From Desulfobacteraceae bacterium Eth-SRB2 (lineage in GTDB: Bacteria; Desulfobacterota; Desulfobacteria; Desulfobacterales; UBA11574): a DNA stretch of 64,000 bases. The stretch covers positions 276,418 to 340,417 of the forward strand of contig RPGQ01000001.1 in assembly GCA_004193595.1 (NCBI GenBank). Direction: 5' to 3'. Positions 23,133-31,166 of this stretch are shown here, one piece after another (the first letter of the stretch is position 1; every line of letters begins with the position of its first letter). Under the pieces are notes generated by a model that made no database searches, was not told the DNA's origin, and saw nothing but the letters and a program-made list of their open reading frames with translations. Position numbers and translations under genes: made by a program.

Positions 23133-24359
23133 ATGCCTATAATTACTTTATTCAGCGGAGATTTTTGCAAAAAAGACTTAGTGTTACCGGAACTGCTCCT
23201 CCGTACCGGCTATAAACTTGTCAACGATAAAGACATCGTTGCAGAAGCTGTCAGGATCTCAGGCATGGCCGAAGAAAAGATTAAGCGAGCCTTTTCAGCC
23301 AAGACTTCTATGTTTAATAAATTCACCCACGAAAAGGAGCGTGCTCTCTCCTATCTGAAGCTTGCTCTTGCCCAAAAGCTTTCTCAAGACCGTCTGCTTA
23401 TCGATGGGTTTTCGGCTCTTCTTGTTCCAAAAGACATAACCCATGTTCTCAGGGTTTGTCTTATTGCCGATATGAAATTCAGAGTTTCCGTGGCCGGAGA
23501 AAAACAGGAACTGTCTCAAAAAGAAGCGATTAAGTTCATTCACAAACAGGACGAGGAAAGGGCTTATTGGGTAGATAGCTTGTTTGGTCTGAAAGACCCC
23601 TGGGACACTAAGCTTTACGACATGGTCATTTCAATGGACAAGACAAGTACAAAAGAGTCCGCAGCCTTAGTTGCGGAAAATCTGGCCAAAGATGTCATCA
23701 AAACAACGGAAGCTTCAAAAAAAGCGATTGGGGATTTCCTCCTTTCGGCAAATGTCGAGGTAACTCTGGCCCAAAAAGGACACAATGTAGATGTAAGCTC
23801 CAAGGATGGATCTGTTATTATCACAATCAACAAGCAGGTTCTCATGCTCAGTAAGCTTGAAGAAGAACTCAGGTCCATCGCGACACAGGTAGCCGGGGTT
23901 CAGTCTGTAGAGACCAAAGTCAACAAAGATTATTATAAGGCGGATATCTACAGAAAGTATGATTTCGAGATGCCTTCAAAAGTCTTACTTGTGGATGATG
24001 AGCGTGAATTTGTAACGGCATTGTCTGAAAGGTTCATTATGCGGGATATGGGTTCTGCCGTGGCCTATGACGGCGAATCCGCCCTCCAAATGATAAACAC
24101 CGACGAACCGGAAGTGATGGTCCTGGACCTTCGGATGCCCGGTATTGACGGCATAGAGGTCCTTAGGAGGGTAAAAAAATCTCGTCCGGATATTGAAGTA
24201 ATCATTCTCACCGGTCATGGAGACGAAAAAGACAGAAAGATATGTATGGAGCTTGGCGCCTTTGCCTATCTTCAAAAACCAGTGGATATTGACCTTCTTA
24301 CCGATACGCTTAAAAGTGCTAACGAAAAGGTACAAAAGAAAAAAGGAGCCGTTTGCTGA
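23133..24359 (+). CDS. Cytidylate-kinase-like / BON-like / receiver fusion protein
   Basis: A 408-residue protein with an unusual architecture. Residues 1-190 resemble the cytidylate-kinase-like family (LVLPELLLRTGYKLVNDKDIV, LLIDGFSALLVP, DTKLYDMVISMDK), but the P-loop is not recognisable (FSGDFCKKDL). Residues 198-266 look like a BON domain (ANVEVTLAQKGHNVDVSSKDGSVIITINK..GVQSVETKV). Residues 283-400 are a complete receiver: VLLVDDE, D332 in VMVLDLRMPG, T360 and K382. The receiver is closest to those at 16951 and 18195. AAGGAGG precedes the ATG. The kinase-like part may have become a phospho-controlled regulatory domain (inference). The next gene encodes a receiver-less relative. Confidence 0.8.
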   Translation: MPIITLFSGDFCKKDLVLPELLLRTGYKLVNDKDIVAEAVRISGMAEEKIKRAFSAKTSMFNKFTHEKERALSYLKLALAQKLSQDRLLIDGFSALLVPKDITHVLRVCLIADMKFRVSVAGEKQELSQKEAIKFIHKQDEERAYWVDSLFGLKDPWDTKLYDMVISMDKTSTKESAALVAENLAKDVIKTTEASKKAIGDFLLSANVEVTLAQKGHNVDVSSKDGSVIITINKQVLMLSKLEEELRSIATQVAGVQSVETKVNKDYYKADIYRKYDFEMPSKVLLVDDEREFVTALSERFIMRDMGSAVAYDGESALQMINTDEPEVMVLDLRMPGIDGIEVLRRVKKSRPDIEVIILTGHGDEKDRKICMELGAFAYLQKPVDIDLLTDTLKSANEKVQKKKGAVC

Positions 24360-24510
24360 GGTGGGGTTAACAATCTGGAGGTACACGCCGGGTTGCCTTT
24401 GTCCCCAGATGCCGTGTAAGCCATAAGCTAACCCGGACAAGCCGGAAAATTTACAATTAACGTACCAAAACAACTATGGATTATTGCTTGTTAGTAGAGA
24501 GGATGATATC

Positions 24511-25335
24511 ATGTCTATTATAATCATCGCTTCGGATTCTTATAAGACCGGCAGAGAGATCTCAGAAAAGGTCGCAGAGGCCGCAGGCTATGCCTGTATG
24601 GACAGGGAACTTTTGAAATCGGTTTCCGAAAAATACAACGCCCCGGAGGGCAAACTGATCAGGGCTTTGGAAAAACCCCCATCTTTCATGGGTTTAACCT
24701 CGAAACTTAGAAACCTGTATCTGGCTTACATCCAGGAGGTCACTTTAAGTCGGCTCTTAGAAGACAACGTGGTGTGTCATGGTCTGGCAGCACACCTTTA
24801 TATTCTCGGCGTCTCCCATGCTCTTAAAGTACGCATTCTGTCGGATCCCGAAAGATTAATCAGTGAGATGACAGCTCAGGAAAATGTTGCCCGGAAAAAA
24901 GCGATAAACCTGATTAAAAAACGGAAGGCACTCAGAAAGCGGTGGTCCATTGCCTGCTTTAACATGGATGAGAACGAACCTTCCGGTTACGATCTTGTGA
25001 TCAGCCTGAGCCAAATCGAACCGGACGAGGCAGTCAAGACCGTCGTCGATACGGTGGGCTACAGAAAGTTTAAGCCCATGACCTATTCTATAAAATGTCT
25101 CAAGGACAAGGAATTGGCGGGCAGGGTCCGTGCGGTTCTCATGAAAAATTTCTCAGACGTCAAGGTACAGGCAAATGGCTCCACAGTAATAGTGGAAACC
25201 AGAGCCTTGAAACGTGACAAACAAAAGAAAACAGAGGCCATCAAGAAACTGGCAGGAGAGATTAAAGATGTTGGCATCGTTGAGGTGCATGTGTTTAAGG
25301 ACATCTTCAGACAGGCGGTTGAGAGCGACCGCTAA
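24511..25335 (+). CDS. Cytidylate-kinase-like protein with BON-like C-terminal domain
   Basis: A 274-residue protein. Residues 1-185 match the cytidylate-kinase-like family (IIIIASDSYKTGREISEKVAEAAGYACMDRELL, VVCHGLAAHLYI, GYDLVISLSQI); the loop SDSYKTGRE is P-loop-like but lacks the classic GKS. Residues 195-265 look BON-like (YSIKCLKDKELAGRVRAVL..VKVQANGSTVIVET..IKDVGIVEVHVF). It is the same design as the preceding gene without the receiver, so the two arose by duplication with loss or gain of the receiver. Start ATG 24511 after AGAGAGGA; an upstream TTG at 24484 is not preferred. Confidence 0.75.
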   Translation: MSIIIIASDSYKTGREISEKVAEAAGYACMDRELLKSVSEKYNAPEGKLIRALEKPPSFMGLTSKLRNLYLAYIQEVTLSRLLEDNVVCHGLAAHLYILGVSHALKVRILSDPERLISEMTAQENVARKKAINLIKKRKALRKRWSIACFNMDENEPSGYDLVISLSQIEPDEAVKTVVDTVGYRKFKPMTYSIKCLKDKELAGRVRAVLMKNFSDVKVQANGSTVIVETRALKRDKQKKTEAIKKLAGEIKDVGIVEVHVFKDIFRQAVESDR

Positions 25336-25410
25336 TTTTAGAGCTCCTGACCTATGTATGTATTTTCAAGGTGTTATGAAAACTCGGTCGTAATTTCAGG
25401 TGCAACAATT

Positions 25411-25450
25411 TGAACATCGAACATCGAACGCTCAACATCGAACGTCGAAT
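25411..25450. repeat. 'CGAACATCGAAC' word repeat
   Basis: GAACATCGAACATCGAACGC followed by CTCAACATCGAACGTCGAAT. The rest of the gap 25336-25617 shows no gene. Confidence 0.65.
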
Positions 25451-25617
25451 AAGGATATCGCTTCGCTCTATTAGATTATAACCGTAACCGTTTGAGGTTC
25501 AAAGTTGATGGTTTCGGTAAATTTGAACTTTAGACACTTTTCCGATTTGACCGGATTAGGATCAATAAAACAAGCCACCTCATATCTGGGTGGTAATTTT
25601 ACTACAAGGAGGCAGTC

Positions 25618-26031
25618 ATGTCTGAACGTCTGGATGTGCTTATTCTGGATGACGAACCGATTGTTGGTAAGAGGCTTAAACCCGCCTTAGCCAAGATCGG
25701 TTGTGAAGTAGAGATCTTTGTTAACTCTAATGAGGCCTTAGATCGTATTAACGAGAAGGAATTCGATATAGTGGTTACGGATATTCGCATGGAAAATATC
25801 GATGGTTTACAGGTACTGGAACATGTTGTTAAAAAATCCGGACGTACAAAGGTGATTATGCTTACCGGCTATGCGATGATGGCAGTGGCCCGGGAAGCAA
25901 TGGAAAAAGGAGCGTTTGATTTCATTGCCAAGCCTTTCAAGCCGGATGACCTGAGAAAGATCATTGCCAAGGCAGCCAAAGCCTTAGGATCGCCAATCGA
26001 TTTCAATGCATCCGACGCCGGTAACGACTAA
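25618..26031 (+). CDS. Stand-alone receiver (response regulator)
   Basis: A 137-residue receiver: VLILDDEPIVGKRLKPALAKIG, phospho-acceptor in DIVVTDIRMENIDG, MLTGYAMMAVAREAMEKGAFDFIAKPF with the conserved Thr and Lys. MEN replaces the usual MPG after the phosphorylation site. The short tail ends at SDAGND without an output domain. AAGGAGG precedes the ATG by five bases. It lies 54 bp before a kinase gene on the same strand and is its likely partner. Confidence 0.92.
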   Translation: MSERLDVLILDDEPIVGKRLKPALAKIGCEVEIFVNSNEALDRINEKEFDIVVTDIRMENIDGLQVLEHVVKKSGRTKVIMLTGYAMMAVAREAMEKGAFDFIAKPFKPDDLRKIIAKAAKALGSPIDFNASDAGND

Positions 26032-26085
26032 CCTTTGATCCGGACACTTCATTACGATAACAAAATGAGTCATTAAATTGTGCAT

Positions 26086-27657
26086 ATGGAAAACGGAAAG
26101 CAAAAAGAACTCAGAACTTTAGAGGGGCATTACGATCGCATTGAGTCCATTGAAGTTGCCCGCAAAGCTCTTTTGGATCGAAAACGCATGAGTATGCGGT
26201 TTTTGATGTATTTATGTTTTTCTTTAGTTTTTTTAATTGCTTTGGGAACAGCAGTGATCCTCATAATCACCAATTCTCGGGTGGAAAAAAAACTACGCTT
26301 CCTTGAAATAACCAACGACTTGACCGTGGAAATATCCCAGGCCCGGCGATTTGAAAAGAACTTTTTCCTTTATGGAACCAATCTGAACGACGCCCTGGAA
26401 AATATTTATCATGCTAAAAATATCCTCGATCAGAACAGGAGCGAACTCAAAAAGATCTTAGGTAAAGATGAACATGAACGCATCATATCAAGCATTATTT
26501 CCAATATCAATCATTACGAGATTCTCATAGATCGCCTTATAAAAACAGAACCAAGCCAGATGGTTAGTCCGAAATTCCATTCAACCAAAAAGGAGATCGA
26601 GGCAGAATTAAGAAAATATGGACGGGAGATGATTGCCTTTGCCCAGGATCTGATGAAAAAGGAGAGGGAATCTTTAAGAAGGATCCTTTCACTTTCTCGT
26701 AATCTGCATATATACTCCCTCATATTCCTGCTCATTTTCCTCATGTTTGTCGCCTATTTGTTCGGAAGCCGCCTTTTGAGTCACATCAATCGTTTCACAA
26801 CATATGCTCAGCGCATAGCCTCGGGAAATTTCACGCCAATCACACCGACGCGGCGTTACCGGGACGAATTTACCGACCTTGCCCTTGCTATTAACCAAAT
26901 GACACAGGAATTGGAGGAGCATGAGGCGACCATTGTTCAATCACACAAGATGCGAGCCGTTGGAACCCTTACCGCAGGAGTTGCGCATGAGCTGAATAAT
27001 CCCCTAAACAACATTACCATCACGGCCCATATGCTTTTAGAAGATTATGATACCATGAATAAAGATGAGCATATTGATATGATAAATGACGTGATAAATG
27101 AGACGGATCGATCCAAAAAGATTATCAGCAACCTTCTTGACTTTGCACGGGAAAGCAGCTCTCAGGTGGAGTCCTTAGGCCTGGAAAAGTTGCTTCGCGA
27201 TACTGTCGACCTGGCCTCAAATCAGTTAAAGCTTTCCGGCATCAAGATCAGTTTCCAGACCACTGGAAATCTTCCCCGAATCCATGGCGACGGGCAACAA
27301 CTCCAGCAGGTTTTCCTGAATCTAATTCTCAACGCCGTTGATGCATCTTCAAAGGGCAAAAAGATCCAGATCCTGCTAGTTCCTGCCGATGAACCTAACT
27401 ATGTGGCGGTTAAGGTAATAGATACAGGGAAAGGCATCCCGGAGCACATCATAGGTTCCATCTTTGATCCATTCTTTACAACCAAGGGAAAAGGAAAGGG
27501 CACGGGCTTGGGCCTCAGTGTGTCTCAGGGAATTGTGGGCAAGCATGGAGGTCGTATCAGTGTAAGCAGCAGGGAGGGCGCAGGCGCTATTTTTACCGTT
27601 ATCCTGCCGATTACCACCATTCCTGACAAAATCATGCATCAACAAGTGTTGTTATGA
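26086..27657 (+). CDS. Membrane sensor histidine kinase
   Basis: A 523-residue kinase. TM1 is at about 40-62 and TM2 at about 205-228; the periplasmic part between them is helical (four-helix-bundle type, with YGTNLNDALENIYHAKNIL). HAMP follows, then H box MRAVGTLTAGVAHELNNPLNNI, N box NLILNAVDAS, G1 VIDTGKGIPE, and F/G2 FFTTKGKGKGTGLGLS. It is catalytically complete. The start is ATG 26086; a GTG two codons upstream is possible and neither has a strong ribosome site. Probably one operon with the receiver at 25618-26031. Confidence 0.9.
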   Translation: MENGKQKELRTLEGHYDRIESIEVARKALLDRKRMSMRFLMYLCFSLVFLIALGTAVILIITNSRVEKKLRFLEITNDLTVEISQARRFEKNFFLYGTNLNDALENIYHAKNILDQNRSELKKILGKDEHERIISSIISNINHYEILIDRLIKTEPSQMVSPKFHSTKKEIEAELRKYGREMIAFAQDLMKKERESLRRILSLSRNLHIYSLIFLLIFLMFVAYLFGSRLLSHINRFTTYAQRIASGNFTPITPTRRYRDEFTDLALAINQMTQELEEHEATIVQSHKMRAVGTLTAGVAHELNNPLNNITITAHMLLEDYDTMNKDEHIDMINDVINETDRSKKIISNLLDFARESSSQVESLGLEKLLRDTVDLASNQLKLSGIKISFQTTGNLPRIHGDGQQLQQVFLNLILNAVDASSKGKKIQILLVPADEPNYVAVKVIDTGKGIPEHIIGSIFDPFFTTKGKGKGTGLGLSVSQGIVGKHGGRISVSSREGAGAIFTVILPITTIPDKIMHQQVLL

Positions 27658-27703
27658 CCCGGCATAACGAATAACGGCAACTTTGGCTTGTGATAAAGCA
27701 AAA

Positions 27704-28132
27704 TTAGGGGTTTGGAAAATATTTAATATCAACGCCAAAATACTGAGCTGATTTCGCCATATGGTAATCAGCGGATAATACGGTTAAATTATTTAAAGAT
27801 GCGACAGCAAGATGGAGCGCATCCAGTATTCGAAGGGGTGTAGAAAATTGTGAGATCCAATTTCTTGCCATTTGATAATGTTCACTTTGAACTTGAATTA
27901 TTTTGAAAAGCTTTTTTTCAAAGTGCGATTGGAATTGAGCAATAATTTTATTGCCGTCTTCTATAGTTAGATTTTTTTCTCTAATTTTTCTGGAAATTGC
28001 TGAAACCAATTCGAGTTCTGTTAGCTGGCTGATAGCCGGTTGTTTGATTTTAAGAAAAAATTCTTCCACCATTTCACTGATTGATTCCGGGCAGTAATAG
28101 GCAACCAGGACACTGGTATCCAAATAGAACAT
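27704..28132 (-). CDS. PIN-domain toxin (VapC-like)
   Basis: A 142-residue PIN-domain ribonuclease. Acidic active-site positions are visible in MFYLDTSVLVAYY (Asp5), QLTELELVSAI (Glu), RILDALHLA (Asp) and LSADYHMA (Asp), the family quartet for metal binding. VapC-type toxins cleave tRNA or rRNA when freed from antitoxin. The ATG shares one base with the stop codon (TGATG) of the antitoxin gene, which fixes the start and shows translational coupling. It looks intact. Confidence 0.9.
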   Translation of the reverse strand: MFYLDTSVLVAYYCPESISEMVEEFFLKIKQPAISQLTELELVSAISRKIREKNLTIEDGNKIIAQFQSHFEKKLFKIIQVQSEHYQMARNWISQFSTPLRILDALHLAVASLNNLTVLSADYHMAKSAQYFGVDIKYFPNP

Positions 28133-28365
28133 CAATACCGTTCCTCATCTCTTAAATCGCTTACGGTTTTGCTTAGCGGACGGCCGGCAACCCTAAGTGA
28201 TGCACGAAAATCTTTCATGCTTGGCAGACAATTATTTCTTTCTGAAGAAATCAGCCGGGCAACTTTTTGCCCGTAACGGGTTATTATGATTTCTTCTCCT
28301 CGTTCAACTTTGTCGAGCAGTGTGCTTAAGTTACTGCGGGCTTCTTTAACATTCACCTCCAGCAT
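28132..28365 (-). CDS. Phd/YefM-family antitoxin of the PIN toxin
   Basis: A 77-residue protein, MLEVNVKEARSNLSTLLDKVERGEEIIITRYGQKVARLIS, the classic Phd/YefM N-terminal fold that dimerises, binds the operon promoter and neutralises the toxin through its C-terminal tail. GGGAGG five bases before the ATG fixes the start at 28365. It is first in the two-gene toxin-antitoxin operon; autoregulation is expected from family knowledge. Confidence 0.9.
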   Translation of the reverse strand: MLEVNVKEARSNLSTLLDKVERGEEIIITRYGQKVARLISSERNNCLPSMKDFRASLRVAGRPLSKTVSDLRDEERY

Positions 28366-28637
28366 GGCAACCTCCCATATTAAAGAGTACATTTTATGTG
28401 TACACCATTTATCAGGAATAGTCAAGAAGAATCCGGGTTAAATATGAAAAGAAAATGGGTGGCGTCTTACAAAACAGACGGAAATTTCTGCACACATCGG
28501 TTGCAAGCCTCTTGATATATGTCATCTCGAATAATATAATTGACAATTAAATTAATTATGGGTTGACAATAAATTGATAAAAACATGTGGTGGAATCTTT
28601 AACGGATTTACCCACAGGGGATATCGTCGTGGAAAAA

Positions 28638-29603
28638 ATGCAATATAATCACCTTTTCGGTCCGGTGCCTTCACGGCGGTTGGGAATTTCCCTTGGCGTG
28701 GACTTGGTTTCATTGAAAACCTGCACGTTAAACTGCATCTACTGTGAATGCGGGCGAACAACCGATTTGACGGTAACGCGTAAAAACTATGTGCCGTTGA
28801 CCGAGGTTCAAGAAGAACTTTCCGACTATTTTGCCAATAATCCAAGGCCGGACTATATTACCTTTTCCGGTTCAGGTGAACCCACTTTAAATTCAAGCAT
28901 CGCCGATGTGTTACATTTTATCAGAAATCATATTCATGATATTCCCGTGGCCGTACTGACAAACGGCACTTTATTTTATTTAAAACAGGTTCGGGAAGAT
29001 ATTAAGGATGCTGCGTTGGTAATACCTTCACTGGACGCTGCAACGGATAAAATATTCAGAAAAATAAACCGTCCCTATCTTCGGTTAAAAATTGATTCGA
29101 TTATTGACGGCTTGGTCCGATTCCGCAAAGAATACAGTGGGCAAATTTGGCTGGAAATATTTATAGTGCCCGGCATGAATGATACCGAACATGAATTAAC
29201 CGCTTTAAAACAGGCCATTGAAAAAATCGGACCGGACCAGGTTCAGCTGAATGCCCTGGACCGGCCCGGGCCGCTATCAACGATTCGTGCGGCCACCCGG
29301 CAGGAACTTGAACATATTATGAATTTCTGGCAGCTTGACAATGTTACCATCATCGCTGATGTGGTTGATCGCAAGGATCTTCTTGCCTATCGCACGGACA
29401 CGGAATCCGCCATTTTGGGCACCATTGCCAGGCGTCCGTGTACGTTAAAAGACCTGTCTGAAATTTTAGGATTACAGATTAATGAAGTAAACAAATATCT
29501 GGATGTCCTGGAAGCGGATGGAGAAATAAAAATGGTGAAACAAAAAAGAGGATTTTTTTATCAGTTAAATAGGACGCAGATTTTCACAGATATACACAGA
29601 TAA
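28638..29603 (+). CDS. Radical SAM protein with C-terminal winged helix
   Basis: A 321-residue protein. YNHLFGPVPSRRLGISLGVDLV and CTLNCIYC (C-x3-C-x2-C, the 4Fe-4S cluster ligands) define the radical SAM family; YITFSGSGEPTLN binds SAM. Residues from about 245 (LGTIARRPCTLKDLSEILGLQINEVNKYLDVLEADGEIK) form a winged helix. The reaction is unknown. Start ATG 28638 matches the usual N-terminus of this group; the frame is open further upstream. The last codons (RTQIFTDIHR) are supplied by a dispersed intergenic repeat, so the original C-terminus may have been slightly different. Confidence 0.87.
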   Translation: MQYNHLFGPVPSRRLGISLGVDLVSLKTCTLNCIYCECGRTTDLTVTRKNYVPLTEVQEELSDYFANNPRPDYITFSGSGEPTLNSSIADVLHFIRNHIHDIPVAVLTNGTLFYLKQVREDIKDAALVIPSLDAATDKIFRKINRPYLRLKIDSIIDGLVRFRKEYSGQIWLEIFIVPGMNDTEHELTALKQAIEKIGPDQVQLNALDRPGPLSTIRAATRQELEHIMNFWQLDNVTIIADVVDRKDLLAYRTDTESAILGTIARRPCTLKDLSEILGLQINEVNKYLDVLEADGEIKMVKQKRGFFYQLNRTQIFTDIHR

Positions 29604-29702
29604 TATTGTTGTTTTGCAATTTAAGAATCTTGATAATTTGTGTCCATCTGTGCCCAAAAAAAGATCGGTTTTATTTTTACCGCAAAGATCACGAAGGAAA
29701 AG
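29574..29702. repeat. 'CGCAGATTTTCACAGAT' and 'ACCGCAAAGATCACGAAGG' dispersed words
   Basis: CGCAGATTTTCACAGATATA (29574-29593) overlaps the last codons of the radical SAM gene; an inverted TGTGTCCATCTGTG follows at about 29639, then ACCGCAAAGATCACGAAGG near 29680. Such words are widespread in environmental bacterial genomes. The rest of the gap to 29947 is AT-rich with nothing recognisable. Confidence 0.6.
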
Positions 29703-29947
29703 AAGAATAAAATATATAATCTTCGTGATGTGATCAAACTATTTTTGCCATAAAAAACGCAAAAATTATAAATAAAGAACTAAATCTTAAAACCTCAAAC
29801 ATGATGTATTCAACTTTTTGCGAATTCATTAATATTGACAAAGTTTATTTATTTTTATACTTTTAACGAGTGGGGAATATATAAAATATCAGCTTGTTAT
29901 GTTCACACGCAGTATAAACAAATTGATAAAGACCACACAGCAATCTA

Positions 29948-30379
29948 ATGGGGCCTGAGTACATGAAAAATTTCTCAGACAAGTCTTACAAACCAGACAA
30001 TCTTTTCTCGCCCGATTTTGATATCAATGCAACGCGTCGTTTCTTAAAGAATAAACAGGATAGAATCAAGGCAAAAAACCTTACTTTGCTTGCACAGGCA
30101 AGAAAAGATTTTGATAAAATCGTAAAGATGCTTATTAAAAAATATCGTCCTCGCCGTATTTATCAATGGGGTTCGCTTTTAAACGAAAACGACTTTTCTG
30201 AAATTTCCGATATTGATATAGCTATCGAGGGTGATTATTCGGCTGAAGAGTTTTTTCGTATATATGGGGATGCCATGGAACTAACAGGTTTCCCCCTGGA
30301 TTTGCTGGAAATTAATAAGATTGAACCACTGTACGCAATGGGAATCCGAAAAAAAGGCAGAATTGTTTATGAGCGATAA
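29948..30379 (+). CDS. MNT-type nucleotidyltransferase (antitoxin-like)
   Basis: A 143-residue protein with the minimal nucleotidyltransferase motif GSLLNENDFSEISDIDIAIEG: the GS and the D-x-D metal-binding pair are intact. In MNT/HEPN pairs this protein is the antitoxin that modifies the HEPN partner with AMP. ATG 29948 or ATG 29963 could be the start; neither has a strong ribosome site. About 60 N-terminal residues before the catalytic core are unassigned. It overlaps the following HEPN-like gene by 11 bases. Confidence 0.82.
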   Translation: MGPEYMKNFSDKSYKPDNLFSPDFDINATRRFLKNKQDRIKAKNLTLLAQARKDFDKIVKMLIKKYRPRRIYQWGSLLNENDFSEISDIDIAIEGDYSAEEFFRIYGDAMELTGFPLDLLEINKIEPLYAMGIRKKGRIVYER

Positions 30380-30851
30380 AATGCTGGCAGCCGAATTAAT
30401 GGGCGAGCTTGAAAAGACACTAAAGATATTAAAAAAAATCGATTCATTTTATAACGATTTTAAAAACCAAGATCTGAAACACATAGGAAAAACAACCACG
30501 ACAGCTATCGTTATGGCGGAAATCTTTGTGGATTTTTTTACATGCGTCGAAACGCTGTTTATTCGAATTTCACGGTTTTTCGAGAACAGCCTTCAGTCTG
30601 AAAAATGGCATTCGGACCTTTTACACAAAATGACTCTTGAAATTATAAATATTCGACCGGCCGTAATTTCTGACGAAACTTTCTCTATTTTAAAAGAGTT
30701 ACTTAAATTCAGGCATTTCCGGAGATATTACTTTGATTTTGAATATGACTGGGAAAAAATCGACTTTCTGGAGGCCAAATATAACCAGGTCTATAAGATG
30801 CTTAAAAGAGATTTGCTAAAATTTCATGAATTTCTGGTTCAGATAGGATAG
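30369..30851 (+). CDS. HEPN-like protein (HepT-type toxin candidate) with altered motif
   Basis: A 160-residue all-helical protein encoded directly after, and overlapping, the MNT gene, as in MntA-HepT systems. The motif region reads KFRHFRRYYFDFEYDWEKI, resembling the FRH..RH.Y motif of a HepT-like subgroup but with Arg where the second His is expected, and no canonical R-x4-6-H. RNase activity is therefore doubtful. Start ATG 30369 is chosen for the overlap; ATG 30381 is also possible. Confidence 0.68.
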   Translation: MSDKMLAAELMGELEKTLKILKKIDSFYNDFKNQDLKHIGKTTTTAIVMAEIFVDFFTCVETLFIRISRFFENSLQSEKWHSDLLHKMTLEIINIRPAVISDETFSILKELLKFRHFRRYYFDFEYDWEKIDFLEAKYNQVYKMLKRDLLKFHEFLVQIG

Positions 30852-30939
30852 CTAAAAAATTAGGAGGTGGATTTTGCTTACACTGACCTTGACTTAAGCA
30901 TAGTTTCGTAGTATGCGGAATTCAAAAAATAAAGGGCAA

Positions 30940-31117
30940 TTAAGTCTGCCTGAACTGTTCTAACCCCTTGTAGGCGGTACAGAACTGATGACTTCTATCG
31001 TAAATGGGTAGAAGCCAACGGTGAGACTGACTTTCTACCCCGATTGGCGAAACGATGTAGGAGAGTATCTAAAACGATTTGTGAATCCCTGCACAGTTTT
31101 ACTGAGCGGGGTTTTTT
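30940..31117 (+). ncRNA. Candidate structured RNA ending in a terminator
   Basis: No gene fits here, but pairing is dense: TCTGCCT with AGGCGGT and GTTCT with AGAAC interlock in a possible pseudoknot (about 30955-31005), GGGTAGAAG (about 31006) pairs with CTTTCTACCC (about 31031), and a terminator follows (31087-31117). It could be the right end of a lost IS200/IS605-type element (an omega-RNA-like 3' region) or a leader RNA controlling the antiporter 50 bp downstream. I cannot assign a family. Confidence 0.4.
31087..31117 (+). terminator. Rho-independent terminator upstream of the antiporter gene
   Basis: CCCTGC-A-CAG-TTTT-CTG-A-GCGGGG stem followed by TTTTTT. Confidence 0.75.
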
Positions 31118-31166
31118 ATTTGAAAGAGAAACGGATGGTTAAGGACGTAGAAAAGAGGAGAATTAA

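Noticed and set aside
30950-31010. Fluoride riboswitch
   Set aside because: Only a short word (CTGATGACTTCTAT) resembles the motif; the conserved 5' part (GGCGATGGTGTTCGCC-like) is not present.
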